This document shows, one piece after another, positions 1 to 6,909 of a stretch of DNA of 12,789 nt (positions are counted from its first letter, which is position 1; each line of letters begins with the position of its first letter). The translations under genes were made by a program, and so were the position numbers. Below the pieces are notes generated by a model. It was not told the DNA's origin and did no database searches. It saw only the letters and a program-made list of their open reading frames with translations. Source of the stretch: an uncultured Rhizobiaceae group bacterium (GTDB lineage: Bacteria > Pseudomonadota > Alphaproteobacteria > Rhizobiales > Rhizobiaceae); NCBI GenBank assembly GCA_937923355.1, contig CALAIO010000346.1, positions 1-12,789 of the forward strand, read 5' to 3'.

Positions 1-1134
1 ACCATCAAACCTATCTGCAGCGGCATGAATATAGTTTCTCTTGCCGTTATCCTTTTCGATAAAGTCATTCCCGTGCATATGTTCAGGCATTTCACGTCCC
101 GCCAAACTTAGCGTCGTAGGCGCAAAATCAACAAAACTAATTAACTGGTCGTCAACCTCTCCAGCATTTTCAGCCTGAGGAAACCGAATAATAAGCGGCA
201 CTTTCAGGCCGCTATCGTAAATAAGGCGCTTTTGGCGGGGCAATGGCCCGCCATGATCTGAATAGAAAAATATGATGGTCTTTTCGAGTAATCCGTCGTC
301 TTTTAATTGCTGGAGAACCGCGCCTATTTGTCGGTCTGCTTCTGCAAGATTGTTATACATTTTCCATAAATCACGCCGAACCGTAGCTGTGTCTTGAAGG
401 TATGGGGGAATAGGAAGTTTTGTATCCTTAGGCACATGGATTGCCGTCTCGGCCTCACCTGTTTTTTCCAATGGATGTTTTGGCAGCGCCGCAATTCTTT
501 CTGAATCATCAGAGAAATAATGACGACTTTCCACTTTGCGAAAACCATATGGTTCGAAAAGGCCCGACTCATGCGTGGTCGTAAAATTCACAACGGAATA
601 AAAAGGCTTACCTTCAGGGCGGTTACGCCAATGAGCAAAAATTCCGCTTTCATCCCAAGCATTTTTCGGCGCTTTAAATTGGTAATCGGTCTTGTAGTTA
701 TTTGTCGTATAGTAACCTAAGCCCCGCATATATTGGCTAAGCATTCTGGCTTCCGGTGGAGGCACCGCTTCATAAGCCGGAAGCCCTGTAACCTTAGTAT
801 GCGAAGATGTTCGCATATGGTTTGCACCAATAGCGGACGGATACATTCCCAATGCTAAACTGGCTCTACTGGGTGAGCAAACGCCTGAGGGCGAATACAC
901 ATTTGTGTAAGTCACGCCCTCTCGGGCCAATCGACTGATATTGGGAGTCTCAATCGTGGTGTCACCAAATGGCGCTAAGACTGGACTCATATCCTCTAAT
1001 ACCAACCAAAGAATATTCGGATTAATTGCTCTAACATTGTCTTTAGGGTGGGGCTTGCAACCGACAATCAACAATCCCACTGCAAATAATGCTAGAGTAA
1101 TTATTATCCGAAAATGTCGCCAAACCACATGCAT
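1..1134 (-). CDS. Formylglycine-type sulfatase, putative lipoprotein (3' end outside window)
   Basis: A sulfatase of the alkaline-phosphatase-like superfamily, likely removing sulfate esters from polysaccharide or oligosaccharides in the periplasm or at a membrane surface. From the ATG at 1134 the frame stays open for 378 codons to the window edge, so the C-terminus is missing. Residues 9-26 form a hydrophobic signal ending in a lipobox-like LIVGC (Cys26). An early metal-binding segment is PNILWLVLED (39-48). The signature CSPSR (86-90) has a Cys as the residue converted to formylglycine, and YSDHGG near Asp293-His294 is the second metal-site segment. The style (EDMSP, CSPSR) recalls heparan-N-sulfatase-like S1 subfamilies that occur in ulvan loci, but I cannot fix the subfamily. 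A purine-rich AGAGAGTG lies just upstream of the start. It follows kduI by 25 bp and is probably the operon's last visible gene. Confidence 0.93.
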   Translation of the reverse strand, partial: MHVVWRHFRIIITLALFAVGLLIVGCKPHPKDNVRAINPNILWLVLEDMSPVLAPFGDTTIETPNISRLAREGVTYTNVYSPSGVCSPSRASLALGMYPSAIGANHMRTSSHTKVTGLPAYEAVPPPEARMLSQYMRGLGYYTTNNYKTDYQFKAPKNAWDESGIFAHWRNRPEGKPFYSVVNFTTTHESGLFEPYGFRKVESRHYFSDDSERIAALPKHPLEKTGEAETAIHVPKDTKLPIPPYLQDTATVRRDLWKMYNNLAEADRQIGAVLQQLKDDGLLEKTIIFFYSDHGGPLPRQKRLIYDSGLKVPLIIRFPQAENAGEVDDQLISFVDFAPTTLSLAGREMPEHMHGNDFIEKDNGKRNYIHAAADRFDG

Positions 1135-1159
1135 GAATTCACTCTCTAAGCCTTGGCGT

Positions 1160-2002
1160 TTAGTGAAGTTGGCAAATATCTAGTCCTTTCAAATCAGTAT
1201 AATCCAGGTTTTCTCCAGCCATACCCCAAATGAACTTATAGTTCGATGTACCTGATCCCATGTGTATCGACCAAGGCGGGCTGATAACGGCATCTTCATT
1301 TTCTAAAATGAGATGACGTGTTTTGTCGGCCTCACCCATAAAATGAAAGACGCGTGAATCATTACCGAAATCATAATAGAAGTAAATTTCCGACCGACGA
1401 TCGTGCAAATGTGGCGGCATAGTATTCCATACAGAGCCTGGTTTCAGCTCTGTCATGCCAACCAATAGTGAGCAACTTTCACACACTCCTGGAATAATAT
1501 ATTGATAGATAGTCCGTTCATTACTTTCTTCAAGTGAACCTCGCTCCAATGGCTTGGCTTCATCGACCGTAATTTTTTTCAAAGGAAGAGACTTATGAGC
1601 TTGCGCCGAAATTACATAAAAATGGACGGGCTTATCATCACTTTCGAAAACAACGTCTTTGCTTCCCATAGGCACATACAGCGCCTCTTTTGGAGCTAAA
1701 GCAATTCGTTCTCCATCCACCGTGACGGTTCCATTATTATCGCTTACATTAAAAACTCCCATTTCGCGCCGAACAAGATAGGGCTTTCCTTTCGCAGATG
1801 GTGGTTCAGAATGATCAGGCAAGCGAACCGGACCTTTTACAGGTGCAACGCCGCCAATAACCAAGCGCTCATTATGTGAATAAAACAATCTGATTTCATC
1901 ATCAGCGAACAACCCTTGCACCTGATATCGTTCTTTCAGCTGTTCATTGCTTACTTCCTCCATCATGTCAGGGTGGGTCGCTTGATAGGTTTTTTTATAC
2001 AT
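1160..2002 (-). CDS. kduI: KduI-type 5-keto-4-deoxyuronate isomerase, divergent copy
   Basis: Predicted 4-deoxy-L-threo-5-hexosulose-uronate ketol-isomerase (EC 5.3.1.17), cytoplasmic, turning the open form of an unsaturated uronate into 3-deoxy-D-glycero-2,5-hexodiulosonate, the KduD substrate. The 280-residue length fits the family. The zinc ligands of the cupin fold are present: His198 and His200 in [10 protein letters not shown], Glu205, and His247 in WSIHMG, matching the spacing known for E. coli KduI (196/198/203/245). Compared with the second copy at 6910-7743 it has extra residues around 60-80 and an unusual tail ([16 protein letters not shown]) in place of the usual FDDMD ending. A strong GGAGAG lies about 6 bases before the ATG. 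It is separated from kduD by 103 bp, so it may have some promoter of its own, but probably shares the operon transcript. Family assignment is secure; whether it uses exactly the same substrate as the other copy is not. Confidence 0.92.
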   Translation of the reverse strand: MYKKTYQATHPDMMEEVSNEQLKERYQVQGLFADDEIRLFYSHNERLVIGGVAPVKGPVRLPDHSEPPSAKGKPYLVRREMGVFNVSDNNGTVTVDGERIALAPKEALYVPMGSKDVVFESDDKPVHFYVISAQAHKSLPLKKITVDEAKPLERGSLEESNERTIYQYIIPGVCESCSLLVGMTELKPGSVWNTMPPHLHDRRSEIYFYYDFGNDSRVFHFMGEADKTRHLILENEDAVISPPWSIHMGSGTSNYKFIWGMAGENLDYTDLKGLDICQLH

Positions 2003-2105
2003 AATTCTCTCCAGGAATTGGTTTATTCGATTTTATTTATTTACTGTTAGGTATCAGACTTTAGGTCCGCCATTGCCAAGATATAACGATATCGCTACGC
2101 CTCAA
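2003..2105 (-). other. 103-bp gap between kduD and kduI inside the operon
   Basis: Longest gap in the minus-strand operon. It carries the kduI ribosome site near the kduI end, AT-rich runs, and an 8-bp perfect palindrome CGATATCG at 2087-2094. I see no stem followed by a T-run that would act as a terminator, and no convincing -35/-10 pair: a TTGGCA on the minus strand has no good -10 at 16-18 bp. Read-through is the simplest view; partial processing or a weak promoter is possible. Confidence 0.4.
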
Positions 2106-2873
2106 TCAACGTGCCATCCATCCGCCATCGACTGTCAAAACATGGCCGTTAACATAGTTTGAAGCCGAAGACGCCAAAAATACAGCGGCACCTGCAATAT
2201 CTGCAGCCTCCCCCCAGCGTCCGGTCGGAATACGGGCAAGAATAGCAGCGTTACGCTCAGTATTAGCCCTTAGCGCGGCCGTATTATCAGTCGCAATATA
2301 TCCGGGCGCGATAGCATTTACTTGCACACCCAGGCTCGCCCATTCATTGGCAAGTGCTTTTGTCAATTGCGAGACCCCGCCTTTACTGGCCGCATAGGCG
2401 GGCACAGTTATTCCTCCCTGAAAGCTTAGGAGTGAGGCAATATTTATAATCTTACCATGTCCTTGATCAATCATCTTACCCCCGACTGCTCGGCAGAATT
2501 GGAAAACCCCAGTCAAATTTGTATCAATGACAGCACTCCAGTCTTCATCCGAATAATCTCGGGCTGGGCTACGCCGAATTGTGCCTGCATTATTGACAAG
2601 AATATCAACAGTACCAGTCAGCTCATAAGCCGCTTCGGCAGCCTCCTTAATAGCTGCGGGTGAAGATTGATCACAGCCAAGTGCCATGGCCTCACGCCCT
2701 ATGCCTCTAATGCGAGACACTGTATCAGACGCATTTTCTGCACTAGAAGCAATTGCAACTACATTTGCTCCCGCTTCTGCCAACCCAATTGTGATGGCCT
2801 TACCGATACCACGGCTTGCCCCTGTGACGAGAGCGGTTTTACCTGAAAGATCGAACGAAACATTTGAAGACAT
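2106..2873 (-). CDS. kduD: 2-dehydro-3-deoxy-D-gluconate 5-dehydrogenase, SDR family
   Basis: NAD(P)-dependent short-chain dehydrogenase, 255 residues, predicted to reduce 3-deoxy-D-glycero-2,5-hexodiulosonate to 2-keto-3-deoxygluconate (EC 1.1.1.127), the step after KduI, in the cytoplasm. Visible motifs: TGASRGIG cofactor loop at 17-24, NNAG at 94-97, Asn119, catalytic Ser147, Tyr160 and Lys164 (YAASK). The C-terminal part has features typical of KduD: APGYIATDNT, RWGEAADIAGAAVFLAS and the ending VDGGWMAR. The ATG at 2873 is chosen because the SDR fold begins right after it, an AAGG lies about 7 bases upstream, and it starts 8 bp after the dctM stop. An in-frame longer reading to 3062 would run backwards through dctM and is not credible. 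Alternative role within the family: 2-deoxygluconate 3-dehydrogenase; pairing with kduI favours KduD. Confidence 0.93.
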   Translation of the reverse strand: MSSNVSFDLSGKTALVTGASRGIGKAITIGLAEAGANVVAIASSAENASDTVSRIRGIGREAMALGCDQSSPAAIKEAAEAAYELTGTVDILVNNAGTIRRSPARDYSDEDWSAVIDTNLTGVFQFCRAVGGKMIDQGHGKIINIASLLSFQGGITVPAYAASKGGVSQLTKALANEWASLGVQVNAIAPGYIATDNTAALRANTERNAAILARIPTGRWGEAADIAGAAVFLASSASNYVNGHVLTVDGGWMAR

Positions 2874-2881
2874 AGAATACC

Positions 2882-4180
2882 TTATTGAATGAGGCCAACA
2901 GCACGGGGTAAGCCCTCGCTGAGGAATGGAACATAAGTAACGAGAAGCAACGCAACAATTAATGCGGCGTAGAGCATTATAAGTGGCCGTATCAGCTTTT
3001 GTATGGTCGTCCCTGCCACGGCACAACCCACGAAAAGCACACTGCCAACAGGCGGCGTACATAAGCCAATGGAGAGATTTAGCACTAGCATGATCCCGAA
3101 GTGTATCGGCGACATTCCCAATTCCATCACTACAGGAAGGAAGATCGGCGTAAAAATCAGAATAGCAGGTGTGATGTCGAGAAAAGCACCGACGACCAGC
3201 AATATGATATTAATCAGCAATAGAATAATAATCGGGTTATCACTTATCATAAGAAGACCATCACTTATGGCTTGTGGAATATTTTCGTAAGCAAGCACCC
3301 AAGCCATGCCCGTAGACACGCCGATTAAGAGCAAGACCATTGCCGTCGTTTCAATCGATTTCAGTAAGATATCAGGCAAGTCCTTCACGCTTATCTCTTT
3401 ATAGAACATGGATAACGCCAAAGCATAGATGACCGCGATGGCACTAGCCTCTGTCGCGGTGAAGATACCCGCAATGATTCCGCCCACTACAATGAGTATC
3501 ATCAAGATACTGGGACCCGCTTGCAGCAATTTCTTCGCTGCCGCGCGCATCGGAATACGAGCGGAGCGCGGATAGCCTTCTCTTTTGGCATAACCTGCGG
3601 CGACTATCATCAATGCCAGTCCCGCTAGTATACCGGGCACATAACCCGCCATGAAGAGCGCTGCTATAGAGACACTGCCTGCCGCAACGGCATAAATAAT
3701 TAACACATTACTGGGCGGGATAAGTAGACCTAAGATGGATCCCGTCACGGTTACAGCCGTACTGAAGCTCCTATCATAGCCTTCTTTTTCCATGGTAGGA
3801 ATCATGAAGGTACCAATGGCTGATGTGGCCGCAACAGCGGAACCGGAGATGGACCCAAACAACATGCAAGACATCGTGTTTACCAAGGCAAGACCGCCTG
3901 GCAGGGTCCCAACAAGAGCTTTTGCGGCTTCGATAAGACGTTTTGCTATGCCACCGCGCCCCATAAGGTAGCCCGAGATAACAAAGAAGGGGATGGCCAG
4001 GAGAGTAAAACTATCCAGCCCGCCGGCCAGTCTTTGCGCCATGGTAGTCATTGCCGGATCAAACGACATGCTGAGCATGAGGGTTGAAACCGAGGCCAAG
4101 GCAATACTGACTGCAATCGGCACGCCCAGCATAACTAGGATAAAGAAAATACCAAGGAGAATGAGAACTGAAACTAACAT
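2882..4180 (-). CDS. dctM: TRAP transporter large permease, DctM type
   Basis: Large membrane subunit of a tripartite ATP-independent periplasmic (TRAP) transporter, 432 residues, the usual size. It forms the ion-coupled translocation channel for the ligand brought by the DctP protein. The sequence is almost wholly hydrophobic helices, about eleven to twelve by eye. Hallmarks include GRGGIAKRLIEAAKALVG after the second helix region, LFGSISGSAVAATSAIG (the Ser/Gly-rich re-entrant segment of the ion site), MIPTMEKEGYD, and LLIPPSN; a mirrored helix-break region GLCTPPVGSVLF occurs in the C-terminal half. The start ATG lies 1 base after the dctQ stop (TAA-C-ATG), so translation is probably coupled. 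Substrate is not readable from this subunit; context suggests a uronate or a small acidic sugar product. Confidence 0.96.
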   Translation of the reverse strand: MLVSVLILLGIFFILVMLGVPIAVSIALASVSTLMLSMSFDPAMTTMAQRLAGGLDSFTLLAIPFFVISGYLMGRGGIAKRLIEAAKALVGTLPGGLALVNTMSCMLFGSISGSAVAATSAIGTFMIPTMEKEGYDRSFSTAVTVTGSILGLLIPPSNVLIIYAVAAGSVSIAALFMAGYVPGILAGLALMIVAAGYAKREGYPRSARIPMRAAAKKLLQAGPSILMILIVVGGIIAGIFTATEASAIAVIYALALSMFYKEISVKDLPDILLKSIETTAMVLLLIGVSTGMAWVLAYENIPQAISDGLLMISDNPIIILLLINIILLVVGAFLDITPAILIFTPIFLPVVMELGMSPIHFGIMLVLNLSIGLCTPPVGSVLFVGCAVAGTTIQKLIRPLIMLYAALIVALLLVTYVPFLSEGLPRAVGLIQ

Positions 4181-4181
4181 G

Positions 4182-4718
4182 TTACACGCCCTCGCCTATA
4201 GCTTGAGTGGCGGCAGGCATATCCACCTCGCTGGGCTTATGAATTTTGCCCTTAAAGATGACATCGCCAATATAGTGAAACGCATATAAGCACATCAAAA
4301 TTCCACTAATTGGAATGATAGAATAGACATACGACATCCTAATCCCCAGAGCCGCTGAAGTTTGGCTGAGTTCATGGGTCAGCTGCACCAACCTCCCGCC
4401 GCCATAAACTAAAATCAAAGCCGCAAAGATCAAAACAGAGACTAATGAAACGAGCTCTGCAGCGAGCCTCTTTTTACCCGTCAAAGGGCTTACGAGAAGA
4501 TCAATACCAACGTGCATACGGTTTCGGAATGTATAGACTGCACCTAACAATCCCAACCAGATGAGTTGAAAGCGGGCAATTTCCTCTGTCAAAGAACTTG
4601 GCGCTCGCAACGCATATCGCGAGAACACCTGCCAAGTCACTGTCAAAACCATAAATATCGCCAACCCGACCAAAACCCAACGCAGAAAAACATCTAAACA
4701 CTCAATTATAATTTTCAC
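4182..4718 (-). CDS. dctQ: TRAP transporter small permease, DctQ type
   Basis: Small membrane subunit of the TRAP transporter, 178 residues, with four predicted membrane segments (about 10-32, 48-64, 87-107 and 127-148). Family marks are WQVFSRY at 29-35, TEEIAR at 44-49 followed by the second helix with IWLGLLGA, and the RMHVGIDLL segment. It clamps DctM and is needed for coupling to the binding protein. The start codon overlaps the end of dctP by 4 bp (ATGA), and dctM begins 1 base after its stop, so the three transporter genes are read as one unit in the order P-Q-M. The C-terminal tail after the last helix is hydrophilic (about 25 residues) and shows no recognised motif. Confidence 0.94.
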   Translation of the reverse strand: MKIIIECLDVFLRWVLVGLAIFMVLTVTWQVFSRYALRAPSSLTEEIARFQLIWLGLLGAVYTFRNRMHVGIDLLVSPLTGKKRLAAELVSLVSVLIFAALILVYGGGRLVQLTHELSQTSAALGIRMSYVYSIIPISGILMCLYAFHYIGDVIFKGKIHKPSEVDMPAATQAIGEGV

Positions 4719-5716
4719 GGTTTTGTCTCCATCGCTTCGACGCGGCGGATTAAAGGCCCCAATTCAGTTTTGGCTAGAGCCGCCTTCATGGGCGCAACAG
4801 CGTCCCGGAACGGTTGTTTATCAGGATAGATAATTTCGACTCCAGCTTTGGCAACCGCGTTAAGAGCTTCTTCTTCAGCTGCAGCCCAAAGCTTTCGTTG
4901 ATAAATGACGGAGGCGTCCATCGCTGTTTTTACCCATTCACGTTCTTGGTCTGACAAGTTATCAAAAACCCGGCGGGACATGATAACTAGGTCAGGCACC
5001 GAAGTGTGTTCATCTAAAGTGAAATACTTCGCCGTCTCAAAATGCTTAGAAAGATAATAAGAAGGCGGATTATTCTCTGCGCCATCAACGATACCTTGTT
5101 GCAATGCCGTATATAGCTCACCCCAAGAGATTGGTGTTGCTGAGCCGCCTAAGGCTTCCACCATTTCAATTGAGGTACGGCTGGGCAAAACACGCACTTT
5201 TTTGGAAACCAAATCCTCTGGAGTATGGACAGGCGCCTGTGTCATGTAAAAACTCCGGCTGCCTGCATTGTAATAACCAAGGCCTTGTAAACGCACATTT
5301 CGCAAGGAGTCCAAGAGTGTTCGGCCAAGATCACTGTTTAAAACACGCCAATAATGCTCACCATCTTGAAAAAGATATGGTGTGGAAAATAACTTCATTA
5401 CTGGCGAAAAACCTTCCATTGAAATAGTCGAAACTTTAGTCATCGCTAAGGAGCCAATTTGCAAGAGTTCAATAAGTTGGCGTTCACTACCTAACTGTCC
5501 ATTAGGATAGATATCGATACTCATAGACCCACCTGAGAGTTCGGTCAGCCTTTCGCCCATAAACTCCATAGCTTTGTGGACAGGGTGATCACTATTCAAG
5601 GTGTGTGCGAGCCTTAAACGTGTTCCTGATTCAAAACTTCCAGCGCAGGCGTTAAGGCCTAAACCAAGGCCTGCTGCAGCGCCAGTTGTGAAAGTTCGCC
5701 GTGTAAATTTTGTCAT
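4715..5716 (-). CDS. dctP: TRAP transporter solute-binding protein, DctP type, with Tat-like and lipobox signal
   Basis: Periplasmic binding subunit of the TRAP system, 333 residues. The mature part starts with RLAHTLNSDHPVHKAM, typical of the DctP family. Arg175 in KKVRVLPS is the conserved carboxylate-binding arginine position, followed by SWGELYTALQQGIVDGAEN (198-215), the family hinge segment. A carboxylate ligand is therefore expected; a uronate or unsaturated uronate product fits the locus but is inference. The N-terminus is unusual: a twin-arginine motif TRRTFTTG (5-12), a weakly hydrophobic Ala/Gly-rich stretch, then LNAC (Cys24), suggesting a Tat-exported lipoprotein rather than the free Sec-exported protein usual for this family. 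The gene overlaps the upstream DUF4861 gene by 4 bp and dctQ by 4 bp. Confidence 0.94.
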   Translation of the reverse strand: MTKFTRRTFTTGAAAGLGLGLNACAGSFESGTRLRLAHTLNSDHPVHKAMEFMGERLTELSGGSMSIDIYPNGQLGSERQLIELLQIGSLAMTKVSTISMEGFSPVMKLFSTPYLFQDGEHYWRVLNSDLGRTLLDSLRNVRLQGLGYYNAGSRSFYMTQAPVHTPEDLVSKKVRVLPSRTSIEMVEALGGSATPISWGELYTALQQGIVDGAENNPPSYYLSKHFETAKYFTLDEHTSVPDLVIMSRRVFDNLSDQEREWVKTAMDASVIYQRKLWAAAEEEALNAVAKAGVEIIYPDKQPFRDAVAPMKAALAKTELGPLIRRVEAMETKP

Positions 5717-6678
5717 CTGTTAAGCTTATTCTGCTGTTCATCCAGCCAATTTATAAAACTCTCTTCGCTTGCAATTCCCATAGGTCCTTGCTCCCACACA
5801 CCGGCAAAAGCGTAAGTCGGGTTAGGCGTATTAAAGCGTACCGGGAACGTATCATTCATTGAAGCCATCAACCGAGCATCTCCGTCACGATAGAAAAGAG
5901 CGGTACCAAGGCCATCTTTGGCCTCACTTAGCTTGTCTCCCCAAGTTGCAATATAACGCCACTCACCCTTTTTGACGGTGTTACTATTTCTTATTCGCTT
6001 GCCTTTAGGACTTTTGACCAACCCTGAAGCCAATGTGGCCTTTGGCAGGTCTGACGTAACACTTACCCAAGTTAGAGGACTCCCGGTTTTTAAGGAGTAG
6101 GTTGCCTCAACATTGCCCTCTCTACTACTTCCAAGCGGGACATTCTCATGCATCACTTTAAAAGAAACTTGGTCTCCCCTCTCTTTTAAAACTTTGACGG
6201 ATATCTGCCCCTCAGCTCCAAAACGCTCAAGGCTCTCGCCGCGGTACAATCCAAGACCGCCAACGCCCATACTGGGGCCAACCTTCATAACGTCCATGCC
6301 CCAAACCGCTAAATCATGGTATTTGGACCGGTAATCGACCTTATCCAAAACGATACCAGGTGTTCTCTTTCCAAAAATATCCGTTACGGCACGCTCATCA
6401 AGATATAGGCGATAGCCAATAATTTCATTTTCCCATCCCACGCCCTCATATGGAAAAATTTTGTTCCCAACCTTATGGTCGTTTGGAACTTGAAACTCAG
6501 CAAGCGGTTCGTAAACTTCATTTGGTGACGGAGTTAGAGACACACGCAAATCGACTTTTGCGGCACCATTTGAAATCTCATCAAAATATTCAGTGGTCAC
6601 GCATGCGGACGTTGAGGCTATTGCTAGAGTAACAATAAATGCTTTCCGAAAATTTCGAATAGATTCTAAGTTTTCCAC
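5713..6678 (-). CDS. DUF4861-family lipoprotein, first gene of the operon
   Basis: I recognise the DUF4861 family by its pattern (GWENEIIGYRLYLDERAVTDIFGK around residues 80-105, then WGMDVMKVG and a Gly-rich GVGGLGLYRGE); the family occurs mainly in carbohydrate-utilisation loci. No function can be read directly. The product has 321 residues with a signal peptide (about 10-25) ending at a lipobox-like TSAC (Cys26), so it probably sits on a membrane facing the periplasm. The start is GTG at 6678: no ATG lies before the signal peptide, and a strong AAGGGG sits 6 bases upstream. The stop overlaps the dctP start as ATGA, so it is translationally coupled to the transporter. A role in processing or binding an oligosaccharide product before uptake is an inference. 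A previously unclassified oligosaccharide dehydratase is known from a Formosa ulvan locus, but I cannot verify that it belongs to this family. Confidence 0.85.
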   Translation of the reverse strand: MENLESIRNFRKAFIVTLAIASTSACVTTEYFDEISNGAAKVDLRVSLTPSPNEVYEPLAEFQVPNDHKVGNKIFPYEGVGWENEIIGYRLYLDERAVTDIFGKRTPGIVLDKVDYRSKYHDLAVWGMDVMKVGPSMGVGGLGLYRGESLERFGAEGQISVKVLKERGDQVSFKVMHENVPLGSSREGNVEATYSLKTGSPLTWVSVTSDLPKATLASGLVKSPKGKRIRNSNTVKKGEWRYIATWGDKLSEAKDGLGTALFYRDGDARLMASMNDTFPVRFNTPNPTYAFAGVWEQGPMGIASEESFINWLDEQQNKLNR

Positions 6679-6684
6679 GGTTTT

Positions 6685-6690
6685 CCCCTT
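6685..6690 (-). promoter_or_regulatory. Ribosome binding site deciding the GTG start at 6678
   Basis: On the minus strand AAGGGG lies 6 bases before GTG 6678. It supports GTG as the true start and so keeps the lipoprotein signal peptide in the product. Confidence 0.7.
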
Positions 6691-6710
6691 AATTTCCCGT
6701 TTTACTGGCG

Positions 6711-6739
6711 CTTATAATTTCACGAACATTAAGTGTGAA
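6711..6739 (-). promoter_or_regulatory. Sigma70-type promoter of the DUF4861-dctPQM-kduD operon
   Basis: Reading the minus strand, TTCACA (6739-6734, five of six matches to TTGACA) is followed after exactly 17 bases by TATAAG (6716-6711, five of six to TATAAT). Transcription would start near 6704, about 25 bases before the GTG. This is the best promoter match in the window. It overlaps the palindrome at 6718-6740, so it is likely repressible. Confidence 0.6.
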
Positions 6740-6740
6740 A
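6718..6740. promoter_or_regulatory. Candidate operator: TTTCAC-N11-GTGAAA inverted repeat in the operon promoter
   Basis: Perfect 6-bp inverted arms spaced by 11 bases, 23 bp in total. It covers most of the -35 hexamer and the whole spacer, ending one base from the -10. A dimeric repressor bound here would block RNA polymerase. No regulator gene is in the window, so the family cannot be named. Confidence 0.45.
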
Positions 6741-6909
6741 GCCATCAGCCGCGTAGTGTTGCCTCACTATAGGAGTAAAAGGGATTGTGAGCAATACTGC
6801 TTTTTATTGATTATTGTTGCTTATTTTATTTACTCCATACAAAATTCCCCATAAGAAAATTTCTAAAACAATATCCGAATGAACACCTAAATTTTAAGAG
6901 GACCATATC

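Larger units (their letters stand above)
6679..6909. promoter_or_regulatory. Divergent control region between the DUF4861 operon and the second kduI
   Basis: 231 bp without a gene. Besides the operon promoter and its palindrome it holds two more small inverted repeats: TAGTG-N6-CACTA at 6754-6769 and ATTG-TGAG-CAAT at 6784-6795. It also has an AT-rich stretch (6800-6850) with a possible weak plus-strand promoter for kduI (TTGTTG at 6814-6819, TACAAA at 6838-6843, 18-base spacer). The kduI ribosome site AAGAGGA lies just before 6910. The arrangement suggests that both transcripts answer to one signal. Confidence 0.5.

Noticed and set aside
520..1183. Plus-strand open frames opposite the sulfatase gene (for example 520-720 and 941-1183)
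   Set aside because: They lie on the antisense strand of a gene with clear catalytic motifs and have no family resemblance or ribosome site.
2087..2094. CGATATCG palindrome in the kduD-kduI gap as a terminator or operator
   Set aside because: Eight bases without loop or T-run cannot terminate transcription, and such palindromes are common by chance.
2874..3062. In-frame N-terminal extension of kduD to 3062
   Set aside because: It lies wholly in antiparallel-free overlap with the dctM 3' end on the same strand, shows no family similarity, and the SDR fold plus a ribosome site begin at 2873.
6784..6795. Lac-operator-like ATTGTGAGCAAT
   Set aside because: It matches only a short core of lacO, and no LacI-type regulator or lac gene is present; kept only as a generic inverted repeat.
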